A stretch of 34,061 bases of DNA. It comes from Anabaena sp. 54 (lineage in GTDB: Bacteria; Cyanobacteriota; Cyanobacteriia; Cyanobacteriales; Nostocaceae). The notes beneath the pieces were generated by a model that did no database searches, had not been told where the DNA came from, and worked only from the letters and a program-made list of their open reading frames with translations. Of the stretch, positions 25,211-32,754 are shown in pieces. The number at the start of each line of letters is the position of its first letter. Position 1 is the first letter of the stretch. The stretch covers positions 1 through 34,061 of the forward strand of contig OMJF01000045.1 in NCBI GenBank assembly GCA_900299285.1, read 5' to 3'. Both the position numbers and the translations under genes were made by a program.

Positions 25211-25244
25211 TTGAGGGAAGATTTGGAGAAAATGGACAAATTTA

Positions 25245-25511
25245 TTAAGGGAAATATGTATAAATTTCTTTGCGATGTAAAATTCTTACTAATGTTACTA
25301 AATCATTATTGACAGATATCCCAATTCGATAATTACCAACCCGAATGCGATAATGATTATTTGCTGTTTTCATCATTTTTAAGTTATTAATTTCTTGTAT
25401 AGTAACAGCCTTTTCTATTTCTTCTATTACTGATTTAACCCGCTCCAGTACATTAGGATCTTTGATATTTTTTAAATCTTTTTCAAAACTTTTCCTAAAT
25501 TCGGTTTTCAT
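25245..25511 (-). CDS. RelE/ParE-family toxin
   Basis: An 88-residue RelE-superfamily protein, likely a ribosome-dependent mRNA interferase. The order is typical: FRKSFEKDLKNIKDPNVLER helix pair, a central helix region, then beta-strands NLKMMKTANNHYRIRVGNYRIGI and the C-terminal VRILHRKEIYTYF (Arg and Tyr near the end are common catalytic positions). It overlaps the upstream antitoxin gene by 4 bp (25508-25511), as expected for a translationally coupled toxin-antitoxin pair. Intact as read. Confidence 0.85.
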   Translation of the reverse strand: MKTEFRKSFEKDLKNIKDPNVLERVKSVIEEIEKAVTIQEINNLKMMKTANNHYRIRVGNYRIGISVNNDLVTLVRILHRKEIYTYFP

Positions 25512-25717
25512 TGTTCTTGGTTTAAAATTGAAAAAATTGTTTCTCTATCTGTTAATTCTGTTCTTTCTCCTTCTTCAATAGCTTTTGATAAGGCAATATC
25601 TTCAATTATTTCCGTAAATAAAGCTGAAAATTCTTCTTTGTTTTCTGAAAACAGTTCTATTATTAATTCTTTCAGGGTTTGTTTAAGTTGATTGCGTTCT
25701 AAGGATAGGTTAGACAT
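25508..25717 (-). CDS. Antitoxin partner of the RelE-like toxin
   Basis: A 69-residue acidic protein with start MSNLSLERNQLKQTLKELII (ATG 25717, AGGATAGGT-type purines upstream; in-frame 25729 is less likely). The helical, Glu-rich sequence ends LTDRETIFSILNQEQ. I see no clear DNA-binding motif, but size, acidity and the 4-bp overlap with the toxin gene support the call. The pair is probably self-repressed from the A+T-rich region at 25718-25760. Confidence 0.7.
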   Translation of the reverse strand: MSNLSLERNQLKQTLKELIIELFSENKEEFSALFTEIIEDIALSKAIEEGERTELTDRETIFSILNQEQ

Positions 25718-25862
25718 AATTATCACCATAACATATATATATTAAATTATATCTTATTTTAAATGTAAGTCAAGCAAGACTTAATAAAAATGGGTTAAAT
25801 AAGTCAATACCTTTGTCAATTTTCCAAATATAGGGTGGAAACCCAATACAATCTTTACTAGA

Positions 25863-26003
25863 TTAATAGAGTTTCAGGGTTTTGGCGATATGTTTGGCTG
25901 CAAGATTAGAGTCTTCACGTAAAGTACAGACAAACGCCAATCCATTATGGGCTAAAGCCATCCAGTATTTATTTGAAAAGCCACCTGTTGTTAAACGAGG
26001 ATT
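25863..26003 (-). pseudogene. C-terminal fragment of an unidentified protein
   Basis: The minus-strand frame from 26003 reads NPRLTTGGFSNKYWMALAHN then GLAFVCTLREDSNLAAKHIA then KTLKLY and stops at 25863-25865. The 46 residues look like genuine coding sequence, but no start exists and the frame is cut at its 5' side exactly where the repeat at 26006 begins. The family is not recognised. Confidence 0.45.
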
Positions 26004-26005
26004 TG

Positions 26006-26119
26006 TGGTGCGTTACGCTGTCGCTAACGCACCCTACAAGGTTAATCCCTCAACAGTGGGTATCAATATCATAACATTTTATGAATAATTTGTGTATATT
26101 GAGTTAAAGATAGGTTAGA
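26006..26119. repeat. Composite repeat: 45-bp hairpin unit joined to 69-bp unit
   Basis: 26006-26050 is identical to 24099-24143, and 26051-26119 matches 24792-24860 with one mismatch. The two units are directly adjacent here but 648 bp apart at 24 kb, where the Uma2 gene lies between them. The 26120-26232 stretch before the next gene has a short degenerate TGATTGGAAATCGC relative of the 21563/27130 repeat and nothing else. Confidence 0.9.
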
Positions 26120-26232
26120 TTTATTTATAGTTTGACATATTCTCTCCTGGTGATTGGAAATCGCTTTTTTAAATTTTCCAGAAAATCTGATAATATAAGA
26201 TAGATTATTGTTGATTGATAAATTGAAAAGAC

Positions 26233-26490
26233 ATGATAGAACAAGAACTACTCAAACGTATTTCTATAGATCCAAAAGTCATGGTAGGAAAACCTACTAT
26301 TAAAGGTACAAGATTAGAAGTAACTGTTTCTCCAGTGGAAAATCGTACTAATTTGATGCTTTCAATTTTGCAAAAGCATATTACTGAAATGGGTGGTGAA
26401 TTGCGTGTTGTTGTTGAGTTTCCTAACCATCCACCTATTAATATATTAGATATCTCTGAAGTTGAGGAATTGAAATCAAAAGCGAGTTAA
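26233..26490 (+). CDS. Chimeric antitoxin-like protein (DUF433 start, HTH-antitoxin end)
   Basis: An 85-residue frame that joins two families. Residues about 1-29 (ISIDPKVMVGKPTIKGTRLE) match the N-terminus of DUF433 antitoxins. Residues about 33-75 (SPVENRTNLMLSILQKHITE, then MGGELRVVVEFPNHPP) match the C-terminal tail of HigA/XRE-type antitoxins, which normally follows a helix-turn-helix. Neither DNA-binding core is complete. It is therefore probably a deletion-fusion remnant. No toxin gene is adjacent, and whether it is expressed is unknown. The ribosome site is weak (GAAAAG). Confidence 0.6.
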   Translation: MIEQELLKRISIDPKVMVGKPTIKGTRLEVTVSPVENRTNLMLSILQKHITEMGGELRVVVEFPNHPPINILDISEVEELKSKAS

Positions 26491-26590
26491 TTTCAATGAC
26501 AAAATCTACACATAGCGAGAAGAACTTTTGATAGTCAACCATTTACAGATTTAGGTAAACCTGAACTTTTATATAACTAGGTACTTGATT

Positions 26591-26851
26591 ATGATTAAAG
26601 ATGACATCATTAACGAATTACAATATATTCCCGAATCTAAACTACAAGCACTATATGAATTAATTCACTATTTTAGGTTAGGAATTAATAGCGAAATAGT
26701 GCAAGAAGTTAGTGAAGATGAAGACCTAAAAATAGATAAAGATCAATGTTTAAGAACTTTGCAAAAAATAAAACAGGGCGATTTGTCTAGCTTTAGTGAG
26801 ATTGGTGATGTTAAAACATATATTCAAGACTTAAAAGATGAAATTAGTTAA
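26591..26851 (+). CDS. Antitoxin partner of YafQ-like toxin
   Basis: An 86-residue acidic protein starting MIKDDIINELQYIPESKLQA (ATG 26591; TTG at 26585 is an alternative). The N-terminal segment, ending with LYELIHYFRLG, is of a type common in small cyanobacterial antitoxins, and the C-terminus is Asp/Glu/Lys-rich (VKTYIQDLKDEIS). It overlaps the toxin gene start by 14 bp, indicating a coupled pair. Confidence 0.7.
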   Translation: MIKDDIINELQYIPESKLQALYELIHYFRLGINSEIVQEVSEDEDLKIDKDQCLRTLQKIKQGDLSSFSEIGDVKTYIQDLKDEIS

Positions 26852-27107
26852 AGATGATGACTATACGCGGAAAGAACGGAAATTTTTTAAAAAACGTCCT
26901 CATTTAGTTGATAAATATGGAGAGATTTTAGAAAGGCTAAAAATCAATCCTTTCGATCCTTCGCTAAAAACACATAAATTAAAAGGTGAACTTAGCGAAT
27001 TTTATTCATGTAGTCTCACTTATGAATATCGGATTGTTTGTGTATTTTTACTACAAGATGAAACAATTGTTTTAGTTAATATTGGTAGTCACGATGAAGT
27101 TTATTAA
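26838..27107 (+). CDS. YafQ/RelE-family mRNA interferase toxin
   Basis: An 89-residue basic protein. YafQ-like features are FKKRPHLVDKYGEILERLKI, the THKLKGELSEFYSCSLTYEY strand pair (HKLKG is a family hallmark), IVCVFLLQDETIVLVNIGSH and the C-terminal GSHDEVY ending. It is apparently intact and translationally overlapped with its antitoxin. It is one of two complete RelE-superfamily pairs within 2 kb. Confidence 0.85.
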   Translation: MKLVKDDDYTRKERKFFKKRPHLVDKYGEILERLKINPFDPSLKTHKLKGELSEFYSCSLTYEYRIVCVFLLQDETIVLVNIGSHDEVY

Positions 27108-27129
27108 CCTGAAGTTAGATACCGGACTT

Positions 27130-27235
27130 CTTAGAGGATGTCTGAGAAGTTAAATTATATTCTATCTTGGCGATTGGAAATCGCGTCTACACAGACAAAA
27201 CCTGCCTACGCAGGTTAAAAATCTTTGATTTTTCA
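27130..27235. repeat. Dispersed ~100-bp repeat, copy B
   Basis: It matches copy A at 21563-21663, most closely over 27169-27216 (GGCGATTGGAAATC, then TCTACACAGACAAAACCTGC and the GCAGGTT hairpin arm). It lies just downstream of the YafQ-like toxin gene. Confidence 0.7.
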
Positions 27236-27330
27236 TTATATCCTATTTTAACAGATGTTACTTTTGTTCTAAATCAATAGCTAAAATGAATAATACACTT
27301 TAATCAGGTGATTAATACAGAAGATTTTTG

Positions 27331-27375
27331 TCTGAATCAGGATATCCAGGATTTAAGGATTTACAGGATTTTTAT
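27331..27375. repeat. Short interspersed GGATTTAAGGATTTACAGGATTT repeat
   Basis: GAATCAGGATATCCAGGATT followed by TAAGGATTTACAGGATTTTT is an internally repetitive sequence of a type widespread in cyanobacterial intergenic DNA. Only one copy is in this window, so the repeat call relies on recall. Confidence 0.4.
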
Positions 27376-27394
27376 GATAGCATTTCCTAATTTT

Positions 27395-27550
27395 CTACTC
27401 TCCTAATATCATCTTTTCTACTTCTATTTTAGCTTTTTCTAAGTCTGTTTTTGCTTCTTCTTGTAGTTGTTTTGCTTTTTCTCTGATTTTCCTGATGTGT
27501 TCAGCTATTTCATTTTGTTTTTCAGGGGGAGGTAGAACAATAGTGCTGAG
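27395..27550 (-). pseudogene. C-terminal remnant of a type I restriction specificity subunit (HsdS)
   Basis: The frame ends with TIVLPPPEKQNEIAEHIRKI, then REKAKQLQEEAKTDLEKAKI and EVEKMILGE. The PPP-x-x-Q-x-EI motif followed by a charged coiled-coil helix is the standard end of HsdS. Only about 50 residues remain; there is no target-recognition domain and no hsdM or hsdR nearby. The 5' side is joined to a VapC toxin start in another frame. Confidence 0.65.
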
Positions 27551-27602
27551 ACTGCTTATTATCAACAAGAGCAAAAAGAGGACCAGCATCACAAAGAATC
27601 AT
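27522..27602 (-). pseudogene. Truncated VapC (PIN) toxin
   Basis: ATG at 27600-27602 overlaps the antitoxin TGA (27599-27601) as ATGA, the classic coupled arrangement. It reads MILCDAGPLFALVDNKQSQH then a few residues to TGA at 27522-27524. MILCDAGPLFALVD is a PIN-domain N-terminus with the first acidic residue (Asp5). The remaining roughly 110 residues are missing, replaced by the HsdS remnant, so it cannot be active. Confidence 0.7.
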
Positions 27603-27901
27603 ACATCCAACCCTTGACTTCTATACTTTTCCAGTAGTGCTGATTCATAATCATCTACTTCTACATCAGAAGATATAATTTCTAAATGATCAACTTCTGC
27701 AAACCAACTATTCCACTTCATTTGAAAATCTTGTACACTTGTTTGGGGAATATCACTATCCTGAAAACTCATGTTTAACGGAGACTGAATCGTTAAGGCA
27801 ATTTCAGTTTGTTGTGGGCAATTACGTAGATATTCCCTAACTTCTTGAGGAATAATCAGTAAACCTTCTTGAATCTCTAATCTAAATGTTTTGCTGTTCA
27901 T
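27599..27901 (-). CDS. Orphan VapB-like antitoxin
   Basis: A 100-residue protein starting MNSKTFRLEIQEGLLIIPQE, with EVREYLRNCPQQTEIALTI typical of an AbrB/SpoVT-like or related short DNA-binding antitoxin. It has an acidic C-terminal neutralising tail (ISSDVEVDDYESALLEKYRS). It is complete, but its toxin, coupled by ATGA overlap, is truncated after about 20 codons. It may persist as a repressor or simply be decaying. Confidence 0.65.
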   Translation of the reverse strand: MNSKTFRLEIQEGLLIIPQEVREYLRNCPQQTEIALTIQSPLNMSFQDSDIPQTSVQDFQMKWNSWFAEVDHLEIISSDVEVDDYESALLEKYRSQGLDV

Positions 27902-28020
27902 ATTATTAACTAGGTTACAATCAATTGAATTATTTAGATAAACTCGGTAAAATCTTGCAAAATGATCATTACTAACCTGATTTTCTGATGTAAGTTATCA
28001 CATTTGTTACAATAGAAATT

Positions 28021-28037
28021 ACAGGCAAGATGCCTGT
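28021..28037. repeat. ACAGGCAAGATGCCTGT palindrome
   Basis: ACAGGC and GCCTGT arms flank AAGAT, the same centre as the GCGGGCAAGATGCCCGC family but with both arms changed in a pairing-preserving way. It lies just past the stop of the minus-strand monooxygenase gene. Confidence 0.6.
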
Positions 28038-28046
28038 ACCACTATA

Positions 28047-29309
28047 TTACTGTTTACCCAATGCTGGTGTTTTTCCTTTTAATCCTATCATTAATTTCAG
28101 GGCAAATATTCTAATTAAAGGTACTTTTTGCATCATCCATAATCCTATCCTTCTTAATATTACCAATGGTAGGAAATTATTAGAAAAAACTCGATCTAAT
28201 AAATCGGTGAAACCCAATATTGCGAGGTTTTCTTTTTTTCTCCAGCGTTCATATTTTTTGAGAATGGAAATATTACCAATATCTTGACGATTTTGCTGTG
28301 CTGTTTGGATGATTTCGGCTAATGCTGCTGCGTCACGAATACCTAAATTTAAACCTTGTCCTCCCACAGGATGACAATTATGGGCGGCATCGCCAATTAA
28401 TGCTAATCTAGGGAGAACATAGCGATCGCTCTGCATTAATTGTACTTGAAAAATAAACCTATCTCCCAATAATTCTAATTTACCCATTTGATCACCATAG
28501 CGTTTAGTTAATTCCGCTAAAAATTCCTGATCATTTAAAGCGCATAAGGCTTTTGCTTCTGCATGGGGCGCGGTCCAAACAATGCGACAACGGTTTCCTG
28601 GTAATGGTAAAATTGCAAAGGGTCCACTAGACCAAAATTTCTCGTAAGCGGTGTTATTGTGGGGTTTTTCGGGCTTGACAAAAGCTACAATACATGATTG
28701 CCAATATTTCCAACCTTTAGTTTTAATTCCCGCAGCTTCACGAATGGGAGATTTTGCACCATCAGCAGCTACTAATAATTTACTACGAATGGTTTTGGTG
28801 GTCTCGTTAATTTTGATGTTAATCTTAATTGTATCTAACTGATTTTCCGTACTTACCACTTCTGCTGGACAAAGATAAGTTACATTTGCACAATTTCCCA
28901 CAAATTCCTGTAATGGTGCTAATAGTGCGTAATGTTCTGCTACATAACCTAACTCTGGTGTACCTAAGTCCGTAGTTTGGAAGTTAACTACATGAGGATA
29001 ATCAGCATCAGAAAGACGAACTTGGTTATATTTAGCGATATTGGGGAGAATTTTATCCCATAAACCAATGCCTTGGAAAATTTTTGCTGACAACATATGT
29101 ACAGCATAGGCCTGTCCTTTCGCTACAGCGGCTGATGTCATTCTAGCTTCAATCAGCAGGATATTTAAACCAGAATCTTTTAAAGCCGAGGCCAGGGTTA
29201 AACCAACAATTCCACCACCGACTATGACTAAATCATAATCATATCCCCAATGGTTTTCTGTGGGGGAGTGGGGAGAGGAAAGGGTAGGAGTCAGAAGGGT
29301 GGGAGACAT
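28047..29309 (-). CDS. FAD-dependent UbiH/VisC-type monooxygenase
   Basis: A 420-residue group A flavoprotein hydroxylase. Features are an N-terminal Rossmann fold YDLVIVGGGIVGLTLASAL after a low-complexity Pro/Ser/Thr leader of about 20 residues, the middle motif LLVAADGAKSPIREAAG, and the ribityl-binding motif LALIGDAAHNCHPVGGQGLN then LGIRDAAALAEI. Cyanobacterial homologues are usually annotated ubiH-like and may act in quinone or other aromatic hydroxylation, but cyanobacteria make plastoquinone rather than ubiquinone and the substrate is unproven. The ATG at 29309 may be upstream of the real start, given the unconserved leader. Confidence 0.88.
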   Translation of the reverse strand: MSPTLLTPTLSSPHSPTENHWGYDYDLVIVGGGIVGLTLASALKDSGLNILLIEARMTSAAVAKGQAYAVHMLSAKIFQGIGLWDKILPNIAKYNQVRLSDADYPHVVNFQTTDLGTPELGYVAEHYALLAPLQEFVGNCANVTYLCPAEVVSTENQLDTIKINIKINETTKTIRSKLLVAADGAKSPIREAAGIKTKGWKYWQSCIVAFVKPEKPHNNTAYEKFWSSGPFAILPLPGNRCRIVWTAPHAEAKALCALNDQEFLAELTKRYGDQMGKLELLGDRFIFQVQLMQSDRYVLPRLALIGDAAHNCHPVGGQGLNLGIRDAAALAEIIQTAQQNRQDIGNISILKKYERWRKKENLAILGFTDLLDRVFSNNFLPLVILRRIGLWMMQKVPLIRIFALKLMIGLKGKTPALGKQ

Positions 29310-29399
29310 TGTGAAGATAAATTACAATAGTTTTAATTATTATTGTGACGCGATTACGATTGATAATCAAGGCAACGGCACAAAATCCGGTACAAAATA

Positions 29400-30155
29400 C
29401 TAGGTCATACTTAAAACCATCAAATTATCAGCAATTTCCAAATTACTGGTAACACTTTGCACGTCATCTAACCCTTCTAAGGTATCAATTAATTTAAAAA
29501 GCGATCGCGCTTGTTCAATATTTGTTACCTCAACTTTATTACCAGGAATCTGGCGTATTTCTACATCAACTACTTTAAACCCTTTTGCTTTCAAGACTTG
29601 GCTGAGTTTCTCTAAATTTGTTACTTGAGTAAATACCTCAGCAGTTTCATTATCAATCATTTCATAAGAATCAGCATTTCCCTCTAAGGAAGCTTCTAAA
29701 AGTTGTTCTTCATTAATTACATTTTCAGTCACACAAACACCCTTTTGGGAAAACATCCAACTGACACAACCAGTTTCTCCCAAATTTCCGCCATTTTTAC
29801 TAAAGGACACCCGTAAATCAGCAGCAGTACGATTACGGTTATCTGTCAAGGCTTCAATTAAAATTGCGACACCACCCGGACCATAACCTTCATAGCGAAT
29901 TTCTTCTAAAATACTATTATCACTGAAAGTACCAGCACCTTTAGCGATCGCCCTATCAATGTTATCATTAGGAATACCCGCCGCCTTGGCTTTATCAATG
30001 GCGGTCCGTAGTTGAAAATTACCCGCTGGGTCTGGTATACCATTTCTAGCAGCGACAATTATCGCGCGGGATAGTTGGGTAAAGATACTCCCCTTTTTTG
30101 CGTCTACTACTGCTTTTTGTCGTTTAATATTAGCCCATTTACTATGTCCTGCCAT
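29400..30155 (-). CDS. YebC/PmpR family protein
   Basis: A 251-residue member of the YebC family, now linked to relief of ribosome stalling at proline-rich sequences and earlier annotated as a transcriptional regulator. It begins MAGHSKWANIKRQKAVVDAK, the family hallmark. GTFSDNSILEEIRYEGYGPG, ALTDNRNRTAADLRVSFSKN and GGNLGETGCVSWMFSQKG are all conserved. The ATG at 30155 is certain from this start motif although the frame is open to 30254. Confidence 0.93.
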   Translation of the reverse strand: MAGHSKWANIKRQKAVVDAKKGSIFTQLSRAIIVAARNGIPDPAGNFQLRTAIDKAKAAGIPNDNIDRAIAKGAGTFSDNSILEEIRYEGYGPGGVAILIEALTDNRNRTAADLRVSFSKNGGNLGETGCVSWMFSQKGVCVTENVINEEQLLEASLEGNADSYEMIDNETAEVFTQVTNLEKLSQVLKAKGFKVVDVEIRQIPGNKVEVTNIEQARSLFKLIDTLEGLDDVQSVTSNLEIADNLMVLSMT

Positions 30156-30220
30156 AATTCCCAAAATTATGAGTCCGCTATTTAAAACTAGGATGAAATT
30201 AATTATATGATTGTTTATGA

Positions 30221-30867
30221 TTATTGCTGAAATTGGCTTAATAACCAAGCACAAACTTGACTATGATCCAGTCGAGTTTTTCTTAATGCTTCATTAAGTA
30301 AAGAAATCTGTAATCCTGGTAATACTTGAGATTCATTAATTCTTCTACTTCCGCCATTTTCGATGATAAAAGGGATAATCTGGACATTTTGGACATCAAG
30401 TACCCAATATTCGGGTATACCCATATCTTCATACATTAGACGTTTTTCCCCTTGATCATCAGCTATCATATCTATTAGCAACTTCAATGACTAAATCTGG
30501 TACAGGATAAACATCTAAGTTGACAATAGAAGTTCCATAGGGAATAGCATTTGCTTTTTGGTGCAATATAATAAGAAACATCTCGTTGAACTTCTTGAAA
30601 TCCTATTTTCCTGTATGTACAATTATCTTTGCTATTAAATTTAATTCCCTTAATTGTTGCAAATAGGTTAACAGCAAAAATAATTATACTATGGTAACAA
30701 GCATGATCATTTCCAATATGTGACATTTCTATCCTCATTTTCCCATGATGATAATAGCTTTTGGCTTTTTTATCAGCAAAATTTTCAATTACTTGAATAT
30801 ATTCCTCCCAAGTTGCTGTTATCCAAGTGTTAGTTAGTAATTGCGTTGGTATTTCAGTGATGATCAT
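30221..30867 (-). pseudogene. Uma2 family pseudogene with two frameshifts
   Basis: The first frame starts MIITEIPTQLLTNTWITATW and continues through GFQEVQRDVSYYIAP. Near 30550-30562 the coding sense moves to a second frame reading NAIPYGTSIVNLDVYPVPDL then VIEVAN (the Uma2 PD...E core). Near 30465-30480 it moves again to IADDQGEKRLMYEDMGIPEY and WVLDVQNVQI, ending at 30221. Joined, these make a normal Uma2 protein of about 213 residues. Two independent indels argue for decay rather than one sequencing error, though draft-quality sequence could also explain them. Confidence 0.8.
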
Positions 30868-30957
30868 TTTTTGCTACTCGGTGAATATTTCACTGATATT
30901 ACTAATTCTCATGATCGAAGTTGTAGCGTGCAGATTTTCTGTTATTGCTAGTTACAG

Positions 30958-31983
30958 TTATAACCTAGATGCAGACAAAGCAGCGCCAATTAAGCCAACT
31001 TGTTGATTGAGAATTATATATACGGGTATTTCTTCCAGAAGGGAACCCATTCTTCCTTTCTGGGTGAAATTGGTCAAGAACCTACCATCCTGGATTAAAG
31101 GTAGGATTTTAGGGGCGATACCACCAGCAATGTATAATCCTCCATAAGGTAGTAGTTTCAGGGCTAAATTTCCCGCTTCAGCACCGTAGGCCTCTATAAA
31201 TAATTGCATAGTTTGTTCCGAAAGGCGATCGCTTTTTTCCAAAGCCGCATTTCCAATTAACGCACCAGGGTCAACGGTTTTTTCTGACTTTCCCGCTTCT
31301 TGTTCCCAAGTTCTGACTGCGTTAGCAATTACTGGCGACTCAGTAGCTATTTTCCGATCTCGTAAAAATTGATAAATAGAAGTAATTCCCAAACCAGAAA
31401 CCACCCTTTCTACCGATACTCGTTGAATATCATATTTAGTCAAAATATATTTCAACAATTCAAATTCTAACTCATGGCGGGGGGCAAAATCTGCGTGTCC
31501 ACCTTCGGAAGGAAACACTTGATAGCTATTTCCCTGTTTAATTAAAAATCCCTGTCCTAACCCCGTTCCTGCACCGATTATAGCTATTGGTGCTGCTGAT
31601 TGATATTTACCAACTTGTAAAGTCAGTAAGTCCTGTTCACCTAGACCAGATATACCATAACCAACGGCCGCAAAATCATTAATTAGAGAAATTCTTTCAA
31701 TACCCAATTCTTTGCTTAAACGTTCTGTATCCAGAAACCATGATAAATTAGTCAACTTAGCAGTATTTCCTACCACAGGTCCAGCGATGGCAAAACAGGC
31801 CTTTTCTGGTGTACTAGAGTTAGCTGTAGTCAAAAACTTTTGGACTATGGGGACTAAATCAGAAAAATCCCCACTAGGAAAACTCTCCTCATACAGAGTT
31901 TTTAGCCCCACTGTATCTGAGAATTGTACCAGACGCAAAATAGTTTTTGTGCCACCGATGTCTCCTGCTAGTAACAATGTCAT
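30958..31983 (-). CDS. glk: Glucokinase
   Basis: ATP-dependent glucose phosphorylation. The 341-residue protein has the ROK/Glk phosphate motif LLAGDIGGTKTILRL at the N-terminus, ACFAIAGPV, the catalytic-Asp region LINDFAAVGYG, IIGAGTGLGQGFL and the substrate-contact EGGHADFAPR. The C-terminal LPYGGLYIAGGIAPKIL adenosine motif follows. In cyanobacteria it supports glucose use and glycogen turnover. The start ATG at 31983 leaves the usual short N-terminus. It is probably monocistronic. Confidence 0.93.
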   Translation of the reverse strand: MTLLLAGDIGGTKTILRLVQFSDTVGLKTLYEESFPSGDFSDLVPIVQKFLTTANSSTPEKACFAIAGPVVGNTAKLTNLSWFLDTERLSKELGIERISLINDFAAVGYGISGLGEQDLLTLQVGKYQSAAPIAIIGAGTGLGQGFLIKQGNSYQVFPSEGGHADFAPRHELEFELLKYILTKYDIQRVSVERVVSGLGITSIYQFLRDRKIATESPVIANAVRTWEQEAGKSEKTVDPGALIGNAALEKSDRLSEQTMQLFIEAYGAEAGNLALKLLPYGGLYIAGGIAPKILPLIQDGRFLTNFTQKGRMGSLLEEIPVYIILNQQVGLIGAALSASRL

Positions 31984-32064
31984 AAAATTTATCAGCTAAT
32001 AAGTTAGTTTTGGTTAGTTATTGTCCCTTGGGATTTCGGGAAAATCCCCTTATGATCAGATTAT

Positions 32065-32712
32065 TTACACAAATCGCACCAATTCCTCAACTTTAGTTAA
32101 ATGGGAAGTATCTCCTTTTAGTTCTAACAACCATTGGGAATCTTGACGCACAACTTTTACCAAGGAACACAGAGAAGCCTTAACCTCAGTTTTAGCTATG
32201 TCTCCCACTAACCCCATTGCTGCCCCCAATACAGAAGCACCATGGGCTACTAATAGGATATCATGGGGGAAAAATTCTGTAGATAGACATCTGGCAGTTT
32301 GGGCTGAACGTTCTCGCACCTTTTCATGGGTTTCAGGGTATTGTGCAGCTATGCGTGATGTATAACTGGGGTCAATTCTGGGAAATAATTTGACTAAGGT
32401 TGGAGTTGATAGTCTTTCCGGTTCTTCGGTCATCCATGCTGGATTTAGCCATTCACTCAAACCTATTTCTAGTTTAATCCCTAAATCCAAAACTTCAGCG
32501 ATCGCATGAGCAGTTTGTATGGTTCGCAAAAATGGAGAAGCGAAAATGTGAGCGATTTTTTTTCCTTTCAGTCGTTTTGCTAATTGCTGTGCTTGTATCA
32601 TACCATCATCGGATAAAGGCGGATCATACCGTCTTTCGGCAGTTAAAAACCAATCTGGATTTACGAAATCAAGACGGTTAGCGTGTCTTGCTATCCAAAC
32701 TATTTGACTCAT
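32065..32712 (-). CDS. Histidine phosphatase (phosphoglycerate-mutase-like)
   Basis: A 215-residue branch 1/2-like histidine phosphatase superfamily member. WIARHANRLDF carries the RHG-type catalytic motif as Arg-His-Ala, with Ala replacing Gly. DPPLSDDGMIQAQQLAKRLK, HIFASPFLRTIQTAHAIAEV, LSEW and a second catalytic His in LLVAHGASVLGAAMG follow. The RHA variant occurs in some family members, so activity is still likely. The substrate is unknown. The start is 43 bp from the end of the aminotransferase pseudogene in the same direction. Confidence 0.85.
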   Translation of the reverse strand: MSQIVWIARHANRLDFVNPDWFLTAERRYDPPLSDDGMIQAQQLAKRLKGKKIAHIFASPFLRTIQTAHAIAEVLDLGIKLEIGLSEWLNPAWMTEEPERLSTPTLVKLFPRIDPSYTSRIAAQYPETHEKVRERSAQTARCLSTEFFPHDILLVAHGASVLGAAMGLVGDIAKTEVKASLCSLVKVVRQDSQWLLELKGDTSHLTKVEELVRFV

Positions 32713-32754
32713 GGGAGAAAATGATGTTAAGGAGTATGAATTTTCTGGCTGCGG

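Noticed and set aside
25882..26088. Plus-strand 68-codon open frame
   Set aside because: It is antisense to the 25863-26003 coding fragment and then runs through the dispersed repeat; it is not a gene.
28030..28287. Plus-strand open frame near 28.1 kb
   Set aside because: Antisense to the C-terminal part of the UbiH-like monooxygenase and overlapping a repeat.
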